DNA from: Microbacterium sp. SSM24
Lineage (GTDB): Bacteria > Actinomycetota > Actinomycetes > Actinomycetales > Microbacteriaceae
Length of the DNA stretch: 64,000 nt
Assembly (NCBI RefSeq): GCF_025989145.1
Contig: NZ_JAPDNQ010000001.1
Coordinates: 868,001 to 932,000, forward strand
Reading direction: 5' to 3'
The stretch's first letter is position 1, and every line of letters starts with the position of its first letter. Positions 58,111 through 64,000 of the stretch are shown in pieces. A program made the position numbers and the translations under genes. A model generated the notes under the pieces. That model was not told where the DNA came from, ran no database searches, and saw nothing but the letters and a program-made list of their open reading frames with translations.

Positions 58111-58823
58111 CGAATTACGTCTCCGCCCGACAGCACGACTGTCTCGCCGGTCATGAAGGCGACCGTGCCCGGGGACGAGAGCAGCAGCACCCAGTCCGCG
58201 ATCTCGTCGGGGTGAGCCACCCGCCCGAGCGGGATGGCTGCGGCCGCGGCATCCATCCGTCCCGTCGCCGCGTTCCCCGGCGTCGCAACCCAGCCCGGGG
58301 CGATGCCGTTGACGCGGATGCCGGAAGGCGCCAGTTCGAGAGCGAGGGCCTTGGTGAGCATCACGACGGCGGCCTTCGAGGCGCCGTAGAGCAGCTGCCC
58401 CGGCGAGACGGTGAAGGCGTCGACGGACGCGAAGTTCACGATGGCCGAACCGTCGACCAGGCGCGGTCGGGCCGCGGCGATCACGTTCAGGATGCCGAGA
58501 ACGTTGATGTCGAAGATGCGACGATATGTCGCCTCGTCGTACGTCGCGAGGGTCGTGGGCGGGTAGACGCCGGCGATGTTCGCGACGGCGTGAATGGACG
58601 CGCCCGCGGGCAGCAGTCCGTCGATCGCCCGCTCGAGGTCGTCGCGGGAGCGCACGTCGGCGACCGCCGAGAGATACTGGCCGGGCTCGGCATCGTCAGC
58701 GTGGCTCGCGACCACGTCGAGCCCGATGACTCTCCATCCGGCGCGAAGGAACACCGACACCGCCGAAAGCCCCATCCCCGATGCGGCTCCCGTGACGACG
58801 ACGGTGCGCTGAGTGCCCTGCAT
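58107..58823 (-). CDS. SDR-family oxidoreductase (second of a pair)
   Basis: A 238-residue SDR: TGAASGMG (about 10-17), an NIAG segment (ANIAGVYPP), catalytic Ser in VNFASVDAF and Y-x3-K in LLYGASKAAVV, then GIAPGWVATP. Catabolic SDRs of this sort oxidise sugars, polyols or aromatic diols. ATG 58823 is preferred; the upstream frame is Cys/His-rich and unrelated. First gene of the two-gene unit, divergent from the LysR regulator at 58949. Confidence 0.9.
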   Translation of the reverse strand: MQGTQRTVVVTGAASGMGLSAVSVFLRAGWRVIGLDVVASHADDAEPGQYLSAVADVRSRDDLERAIDGLLPAGASIHAVANIAGVYPPTTLATYDEATYRRIFDINVLGILNVIAAARPRLVDGSAIVNFASVDAFTVSPGQLLYGASKAAVVMLTKALALELAPSGIRVNGIAPGWVATPGNAATGRMDAAAAAIPLGRVAHPDEIADWVLLLSSPGTVAFMTGETVVLSGGDVIR

Positions 58824-58855
58824 GTGATTCCGGCCTTTCCGATTCCCGTGAAGCT

Positions 58856-58937
58856 CTTGAGAACCCAGTGCACCAGCGCACGGAAAGCAGGGCAATGCTT
58901 GGTCTCAGATGGTAGACATAGGTTCAACCTTGAGAAC
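58856..58937. promoter_or_regulatory. Divergent promoter region with repeated CTTGAGAAC
   Basis: Two direct copies of CTTGAGAAC (58856-58864 and 58929-58937) lie in the 125-bp space between an SDR and a LysR gene; the second is part of a GTTC-N8-GAAC dyad at 58922-58937. LysR proteins often bind two sites about this far apart, so these are candidates for recognition and activation sites. Confidence 0.45.
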
Positions 58938-58948
58938 GGAGCTCGCCC

Positions 58949-59884
58949 TTGGCGCTTCCCACCGTCCGCCAACTCGAGTACTTCGTCGCCGCAGCGCGCG
59001 TGGGAACGTTCGCAGGAGCCGCCGCCGAGCACCACATCGCCCAGCCGAGTCTCTCCGAGCAGATCAGCGTGCTCGAGAACTCACTGGGCGTGACGCTCTT
59101 CACGCGAACGTCTCGCCGGCTGCTCCTCACCGACGCCGGAAAGCAGCTCCTCCCGCTCGCGGAGCGCACCCTCAGCGACGCGCGCGAACTCTCCGAGTGG
59201 AGCAAGCGCCTGCGATCCCTCGAAGAGGGCACCGTCTCGTTCGGCACCTTCAACAGCGCGCACCTCTACCTGCTCACCGACCTCATCAGGGAGTTCCACG
59301 AGCTCTACCCGTCGGTGCGGATCCAGGTCGTCGGGCTCAACTCGTCAGAGGTGGCCGACGAGGTGCGCGACGGCCACCTCGAGGCAGGACTCGTGCAGCT
59401 GCCGATCGACGACCGCGAACTCGACCTCACCCCATCGGTATTCCGAGACCAAGCCGTATATGTGTCGCGCAACCCCGATCACACCACGGGTCCGATCGAC
59501 ATCAATACCTTGGCCAAGCGACCGCTGATCCTCTCCGAGGCGCGGTGGTCTCACGACGATCCGCTCCGCGTCTCGCTGACCGAGCGGGCACAACGCGAAG
59601 GGGCCACGATTCTTCCTCTTGTCGAGGTCGAATTCCAGACGCATGCACTCGAACTGGCGGCGCAGGGCGTTGGCGACTCGCTGGTCTCATTCCACGTAGG
59701 CCGCCAGTTCATGGAGGCGCGCGGCCTGTCGTGGACCCCGTTGGATCCGCCGATCGTCGAGCACTACGCGTTCGTGACTCGACGCGGCGGGGCGATCTCG
59801 CCGGCCACGGCGCAGTTCATGCGACTCGCGCACCGGGTCCTGCAGCGGATCGCCGAGGACGCGCCGTCGATAGACGAGCGCTGA
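58949..59884 (+). CDS. LysR-family regulator (TTG start)
   Basis: A 311-residue LysR-type regulator: HTH at about 1-62 (GTFAGAAAEHHIAQPSLSEQI) and an effector domain to the end. TTG 58949 is used because ALPTVRQLEYFVAAAR is the canonical LysR beginning and no ATG exists upstream in frame; a GGAG site sits 7 bp before. It diverges from the two SDR genes and its 3' end faces the Ldh-type oxidoreductase gene across 80 bp. Likely controls the SDR pair and possibly the sugar-acid gene set. Effector unknown. Confidence 0.9.
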   Translation: MALPTVRQLEYFVAAARVGTFAGAAAEHHIAQPSLSEQISVLENSLGVTLFTRTSRRLLLTDAGKQLLPLAERTLSDARELSEWSKRLRSLEEGTVSFGTFNSAHLYLLTDLIREFHELYPSVRIQVVGLNSSEVADEVRDGHLEAGLVQLPIDDRELDLTPSVFRDQAVYVSRNPDHTTGPIDINTLAKRPLILSEARWSHDDPLRVSLTERAQREGATILPLVEVEFQTHALELAAQGVGDSLVSFHVGRQFMEARGLSWTPLDPPIVEHYAFVTRRGGAISPATAQFMRLAHRVLQRIAEDAPSIDER

Positions 59885-59964
59885 CCGCAAGCCGTCGCGA
59901 TCGCAGTCGAGGCGCGCGACCGGGAGTCCCGCCAGCAGCGAGGTCTGCGACCGTACACCGCCGC

Positions 59965-61035
59965 CTACGGTCGATCCCCGCCGCTGTCCAGCGCAACGAG
60001 AGGCTCGAACCCGGATCCCAGCGCCAATCGACTCAGGGACTCCGCGATCTGCGGCGCCAGAACCAGACCGTCGTCGAGCGCCCTACGCTTGCGTGCGAGC
60101 GCGGCCTGGCCGGGCAGCCGAACTGGCGCCGACGCCTGGATGGGGGAGGAATCCCTCACTCGCCGCACGATCTCGCTCGTCGCGGCCGTGAAGGATCCAG
60201 AGCCCGAGAACGCGTCGGGATCCCATGCCTGCACCAGCACGTCCGCAGTCCAGCGCTCGGGGGCACCGGCACGGCCGAAACCCGCGAGTCCCTGAGTAAG
60301 TGACTCCACGATGAGCGCGAGATTGAAGCCCTTGTGCCCGTGGTCGGATCCGCCGACGGGGAGGAGCGCTCCCCCGCCGGACACGACGCTCGCGTCATTC
60401 GTGGGCGTTCCGTCTCTGTCCTGCACCCACTCGCCCGGCAGAGGCTGACCCTCGGCTGCAGCCCGCGCGACGATCGCGTTCGACGTGATGGACGTGCTCA
60501 TATCGATCAGAATGGGGTCGCCGTCGGTGGGGATGCCGAACGCGATCGGGTCGGGCTGGAAGACCGCGTCGCGGCCGCCGAAGGGCACCACCGTAGCGGC
60601 GGACGGGTCCGAGCACGTGATCGATACGACGATCCCCCTCCGAGTCGCCTGCTCGAGATACGCCTGGAGGCACGCGATGTGATGCGCGCGCCGGACCGCC
60701 ACCGCGGCGATGCCGAAACGAAGGGCTCGATCCACCGCCTCGTCGACGGCTCTGATCGTCGTCCAGACACCGCTGCGCCACTCCGCATCCCAGACGACGG
60801 TCGGACCCGTGTCACGGACGATGACCGGACTGGGATCGGCGTTCATCGCGCCGCTCTCCAGATCGTCGAGGTATCGCGCGAGGAGCGCGAGTCCATGAGT
60901 GTCGTGGCCGAGAAGGTCCGCTTCGACGAGCGTTCGGGCGACGGCGACCGCAGCCTCGGGGATGAGACCGCGATGGACGAGCAACTGCGAAGCCAGCCGG
61001 TGACAGTCGTTGTGGTCGAACCGGGGCGCGCTCAT
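59965..61035 (-). CDS. Ldh-family (malate/L-lactate/ureidoglycolate-type) oxidoreductase
   Basis: A 356-residue NAD(P)-dependent 2-hydroxyacid (or imine) dehydrogenase of the type-2 malate/L-lactate family: GHDTHGLALLARYLDDLESG (about 52-71, with catalytic His), VAVRRAHHIACLQAYLE, and the late GSDHGHKGFNLALIVESLTQG. It would oxidise or reduce a 2-hydroxyacid/2-oxoacid pair such as 2,3-diketo-L-gulonate or ureidoglycolate. The last gene of a 4-nt-overlap chain with a beta-propeller protein and two D-2-hydroxyacid dehydrogenases, it suits a sugar-acid or hydroxyacid pathway. Confidence 0.88.
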   Translation of the reverse strand: MSAPRFDHNDCHRLASQLLVHRGLIPEAAVAVARTLVEADLLGHDTHGLALLARYLDDLESGAMNADPSPVIVRDTGPTVVWDAEWRSGVWTTIRAVDEAVDRALRFGIAAVAVRRAHHIACLQAYLEQATRRGIVVSITCSDPSAATVVPFGGRDAVFQPDPIAFGIPTDGDPILIDMSTSITSNAIVARAAAEGQPLPGEWVQDRDGTPTNDASVVSGGGALLPVGGSDHGHKGFNLALIVESLTQGLAGFGRAGAPERWTADVLVQAWDPDAFSGSGSFTAATSEIVRRVRDSSPIQASAPVRLPGQAALARKRRALDDGLVLAPQIAESLSRLALGSGFEPLVALDSGGDRP

Positions 61036-62435
61036 CGCGCCGACCGCACGTATGCCGCGAACAGGTGGACGTCCTCTGGGCGGGGCCCCGCGAAGTGGAT
61101 GCGCAGCCGGAACGGCGTGTCGGGCAGCCGTCCGACCGCCCAGGTCACGGTGGACTCGAGGTCGGTCACTCGCGACAGCGAAGCATCCGCCGCGGTGTAG
61201 CCCTCGAGGGGAGCGAACTGTTCGTCGACCAGCTCGACGCGGAGTTCCGCGAACTCGGACACGAGCTCCGCGTTGAGGACGATCTCGTCGTCAGCGCCGG
61301 CGACGAGGACTCGGCTCATGGCGACGGCGGGCTCCGGGCCACGGTAGGCCTCCAGGTGACCGAGCCTGTCCCGCTTCCAGGTCGCGAGAAGCACGGCATC
61401 GGCGTCCGACTCGGGCCATGCCGAGTACCAGAACAGAGTGTGGTCGCCGATGTTCGCGAAGCCCTGTCCCTGCATCAGCTGGGGGAAAGCGCTGTGATCG
61501 ATCGTGGTCTTCGTCTCACGACCCGAAACGATCGGGAAGTCGGGAATCGGTTCGGTGAAGTGGAGTGCGTCGTGACTCACGAGCAGACCGATGTCCATGG
61601 TGATCAGCCGCCGATCGTTGGACGGATGCCCGTTCCACATCCCGTAGAACCCGATGACCGTGTCACCGCGGTCCCACAGCGCCGCGCCGAGGTGCACTTG
61701 GCGACCATCGATTCCCCCGTGTGTCGTCGGCCTGGGCGGGAGGTCGTCGCGGGCGAACCCCAGCACGCCCTCCTGACTCCAGTTCACGAAGTCGTACGAG
61801 ACGTGTGTCACGAGCTGACGAGCGAAGCCCGCGGCGGCCCAATGCTCGGTCGCTCCTTGGCCATTGACGAGATAGGCGCCGTGGCGACGGATCCCGCCGG
61901 ACTGCTCGAAGAAGTACGGGCCGACCGGGTTCGCCTCGTAGGGCACCCACGTCACTCCGTCGGCACTGAAAGCCACGGCCATGCGCTTGTCGTAGAGCTC
62001 GGTCTCGAATGAGAGCTTGAACCGACGATCGGGATCGGGATCGTGCGGCTCGTAGAGCACGACTGCGGCCTGAAGATGGCCATCGACGGGGAGGTCGCAG
62101 ATGTTGTTGTCGGAGTTGCCCCCGTACTCGACGACGCCGAGGCTCGGCTTGGTCCAAGAGCGCCCGTCGGTGCTGCGCGCGAGCATGAGCCGCTGATGGC
62201 GGCCTTCGCCGGGGGTGTCGTTCCCGAGGTAGTACATCCAGAGCTCGGGCCCGACGCTGATGACGCTCCCGTAGTACGCCACGGACTCAGAGTCCGCCTC
62301 GCCCGGCGCGCCCTTCTCGAGGACCTTGGTGGGCCGGTCGTCGGCCTCCCCGGGGAAGGAGTGCAGACGGAGTCGAAGGCCACGTCGGAAGGGGAACGCG
62401 TGATCGTCGAATGCGAACAGGACCTGCTCGCTCAT
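61032..62435 (-). CDS. Glycoside-hydrolase-like five-bladed beta-propeller protein
   Basis: A 467-residue protein without signal peptide. Successive blades carry ELWMYYLGND, LMLARSTDGRSWTKPS, MAVAFSADGVTWVPYEA, ARQLVTHVSYDFVNWSQEG and MDIGLLVSHDALHFTEP, the SxDGxxW-type repeats seen in GH32/43/68-like propellers. A C-terminal beta-sandwich follows from about residue 365. The acidic catalytic triad of GH43 cannot be assigned by eye, so it may hydrolyse a glycoside or just bind one. Translationally coupled to the oxidoreductases on both sides. Confidence 0.68.
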   Translation of the reverse strand: MSEQVLFAFDDHAFPFRRGLRLRLHSFPGEADDRPTKVLEKGAPGEADSESVAYYGSVISVGPELWMYYLGNDTPGEGRHQRLMLARSTDGRSWTKPSLGVVEYGGNSDNNICDLPVDGHLQAAVVLYEPHDPDPDRRFKLSFETELYDKRMAVAFSADGVTWVPYEANPVGPYFFEQSGGIRRHGAYLVNGQGATEHWAAAGFARQLVTHVSYDFVNWSQEGVLGFARDDLPPRPTTHGGIDGRQVHLGAALWDRGDTVIGFYGMWNGHPSNDRRLITMDIGLLVSHDALHFTEPIPDFPIVSGRETKTTIDHSAFPQLMQGQGFANIGDHTLFWYSAWPESDADAVLLATWKRDRLGHLEAYRGPEPAVAMSRVLVAGADDEIVLNAELVSEFAELRVELVDEQFAPLEGYTAADASLSRVTDLESTVTWAVGRLPDTPFRLRIHFAGPRPEDVHLFAAYVRSAR

Positions 62436-63433
62436 GCGCGACTCTCCGATCGAGCGAGCACTTCCGGGTTCAGTAGCCCACGGGGCGAGCGTCCGCGCAT
62501 GGCGTCGAGCACGCTCTCCGCCATGAAAAGGGCCGCACGTTCCCGAGCCCGCCGAAGCGCCCCTCCCGCGTGCGGCATGAGGATGGCGTTCGGCGCGTCC
62601 AGCAGTTCCTGCGAGATCTCCGGCTCCTTCTCGTACACGTCAAGGCCGGCGGCCGCGATGGCGCCCTCGGACAGCGCGCGGGCCAGTGCGACCTCATCGA
62701 CGGCCCGCCCTCGACCGGTGTTGACGAAGACGGCAGTCTGCTTCATCTTCGCGAACTCGGCTGCGCCGACGACGTGCAGTTCGTTCTCGGGGACGCTCAG
62801 ACTCACGAAGTCCGATCGACGCAGCAGCTCGTCGAGCGCGGTGTGCTCGGCGCCCGCGCGGTCGAGCTCCGGATTGGGTCGTGGGTCCGAGTACAGCACC
62901 GTGGAGCCGAATCCGGCGAGTCGCTTCGCCACCGCCTGGCCGATTCGACCCGCACCGATCAGTCCGACTGTCGCGTCGAAGAGACCCTGACCCAGAAGGT
63001 GGTGGTTGCTCGCCTCGTGGTGGTCCATACGGCCGCCCCGGCTGAAGCTGTCGGCCTCGACCATGCGTCGACCGCCGGCGAGGAACAAGCCGATGATCAG
63101 GTCGGCGACTCCGCCCACGATCCAGTTGTACTGATCGGGCGGGCTCGTGACGAGGATGCCGCGTCTCGTCGCCGCCTCGTGGAGCCCGGTGTTCCATTCG
63201 CCCCAGTGCGTCGCGATCACGCGCAGGTCGGGGAGCGCCGCCAACATCTCGTCGTCGATCGCATCCGAGTAGGACAGGAGCGCGTGCGCACCGCGAGCGC
63301 GATCGATCAGTTCGGCGCGGGAGAGATCGAGATAGCCGTGAACGGTGTCTACCTGCAGCTCGCTCCGGAGCCGCTCGACCGCGACCTCGGGCAGCTCATG
63401 GCTGATGAGGGCGCGCCATGTGGGAGTGGTCAC
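62432..63433 (-). CDS. D-2-hydroxyacid dehydrogenase, NAD-dependent
   Basis: A 333-residue member: N-terminal catalytic domain (SHELPEVAVERLRS, ALLSYSDAIDDEML), Rossmann fold VGLIGAGRIGQAVAKRL (about 153-169), then VNTGRGRAVDEVAL (catalytic Arg region), GLDVYEKEP (Glu) and LMPHAGGALRRA (His). GTG 63433 follows AAGGAGG and overlaps the previous gene's stop (GTGA). The second hydroxyacid dehydrogenase in tandem; substrates may be D-glycerate, glyoxylate or a sugar 2-ketoacid. Confidence 0.92.
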   Translation of the reverse strand: MTTPTWRALISHELPEVAVERLRSELQVDTVHGYLDLSRAELIDRARGAHALLSYSDAIDDEMLAALPDLRVIATHWGEWNTGLHEAATRRGILVTSPPDQYNWIVGGVADLIIGLFLAGGRRMVEADSFSRGGRMDHHEASNHHLLGQGLFDATVGLIGAGRIGQAVAKRLAGFGSTVLYSDPRPNPELDRAGAEHTALDELLRRSDFVSLSVPENELHVVGAAEFAKMKQTAVFVNTGRGRAVDEVALARALSEGAIAAAGLDVYEKEPEISQELLDAPNAILMPHAGGALRRARERAALFMAESVLDAMRGRSPRGLLNPEVLARSESRA

Positions 63434-64000
63434 GGAGCCGTCACCTCCTTCGTGGGACGTCGTCCCTCGAGCACAGCCACGCAATTGGACACCATCTCGC
63501 GGAAGACGTGCTCCCGCTCGAGCAGGAGCGACCCGTCCGAGTGGGGCGTCAGCACGACCTGATCGAGGGTATCCAGTCCTGGCGTGAGTCGCGGCTGCCG
63601 TTCCAGCTTGTCGAGGCCCGCGCCCCGAACGCGTCCGTCGCGGATGGCCTCGATCAATGCCGCCTCGTCGATGGCTGTGCCGCGTGTCACGTTGACCACG
63701 ATTGCTCCCGGCTTGATGGTTGCGAGTTCCTCGCGCCCCAGCTGGTAGTCGGTCCGAGACCAGTCTCCGTGGAGGATCACGACGAAGTCCGAGCGTCGCA
63801 GCAGCTCGTCGAGCCCGACCGGTCGGGCTCCGAGCGCAGCCATCTCGGCATTGGGCTCCGAGTCATGATGGAGGAGCTCCAGATCCCAGCCTTGAAGGCG
63901 CCGCACGAGCTCTACGCCGGTCCGCCGCGAGCCGTTCAGAATGCCGAGAGTCTTGCCGGCGAGGCCGATGCCCGGGAGGCCTCGCACGCTCTGCTCCGGC
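63430..64000 (-). CDS. D-2-hydroxyacid dehydrogenase, 5' part outside window
   Basis: At least 189 C-terminal residues of another D-2-hydroxyacid dehydrogenase: Rossmann fold LAGKTLGILNGSRRTGVELVRRL (cited as a landmark), VNVTRGTAIDEAAL, GLDKLERQP in place of the usual GLDVxExEP, and LTPHSDG. The reading frame is open to the window end, so the true start lies beyond 64000; a GTG at 63987 is internal, since the catalytic domain would otherwise be missing. It differs clearly from its neighbour. The GILNGSRR sequence departs from the canonical GxGxxG, so cofactor use may be altered. Confidence 0.85.
   Translation of the reverse strand, partial: PEQSVRGLPGIGLAGKTLGILNGSRRTGVELVRRLQGWDLELLHHDSEPNAEMAALGARPVGLDELLRRSDFVVILHGDWSRTDYQLGREELATIKPGAIVVNVTRGTAIDEAALIEAIRDGRVRGAGLDKLERQPRLTPGLDTLDQVVLTPHSDGSLLLEREHVFREMVSNCVAVLEGRRPTKEVTAP

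Overview
The window is about 70% G+C, with coding density, 4-nt ATGA/GTGA gene overlaps, DUF222/13E12-type HNH endonuclease genes and GGATGCC/GGCATCC hairpins typical of Microbacteriaceae. The best guess is a Microbacterium-like soil actinobacterium; this is inferred from protein character and composition, not from a marker gene. No rRNA, complete tRNA or CRISPR array is visible. Most of the window is catabolic: transporter, enzymes and local regulator packed into operons.

Region 1 (1-7.2 kb) holds protocatechuate 4,5-cleavage genes on the minus strand: a LigA-LigB fusion cut by the window edge, ligI, ligK and ligJ. A divergent LysR gene follows, then an IclR gene and pobA, which makes protocatechuate from 4-hydroxybenzoate. 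Region 2 (7.2-13.4 kb) is a DUF222 HNH endonuclease gene split in two by a ~4.35-kb integrative element. The element carries a serine recombinase, an HUH replication initiator and two membrane-protein genes, and both junctions share the 8-bp core CACCGTTG. Region 3 (13.9-18.4 kb) is a MarR-controlled SDR / amidohydrolase / MaoC hydratase / acyl-CoA ligase operon. Region 4 (18.4-28.8 kb) is a TetR-linked oligopeptide-type ABC importer with an amidohydrolase, a CocE-type hydrolase and two DUF3237 proteins.

Region 5 (28.9-38.2 kb) is mixed: small proteins, an MFS carrier, a tight cluster (acyl-CoA dehydrogenase-like protein, PIG-L/methyltransferase fusion, GT2 glycosyltransferase), an arylsulfatase and a 52-aa membrane protein. 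Region 6 (38.2-49.8 kb) is an amino-sugar (MurNAc/GlcNAc) salvage locus: murQ, nagK, an oxidoreductase, a serine hydrolase, nagB and a large FAD/Fe-S D-lactate-dehydrogenase-like protein, with a divergent MurR/RpiR regulator and a sugar ABC importer lacking its own ATPase. The Fe-S enzyme could oxidise the D-lactate that MurQ releases.

Region 7 (49.9-57.3 kb) starts with a remnant attachment site (a tRNA 3' end) beside a truncated copy of an element membrane gene. An unusual operon follows: flavin monooxygenase, glutamate-type dehydrogenase, 6-phospho-3-hexuloisomerase and 3-hexulose-6-phosphate synthase, next to a polar amino-acid-type ABC importer. The combination suggests oxidation of a methylated nitrogen compound, with formaldehyde captured by the RuMP enzymes and ammonium by the dehydrogenase. 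Region 8 (57.4-64 kb) has two SDRs, a LysR regulator and a tightly overlapped set (Ldh-family oxidoreductase, beta-propeller protein, two D-2-hydroxyacid dehydrogenases) that runs off the window end, probably for a sugar acid.
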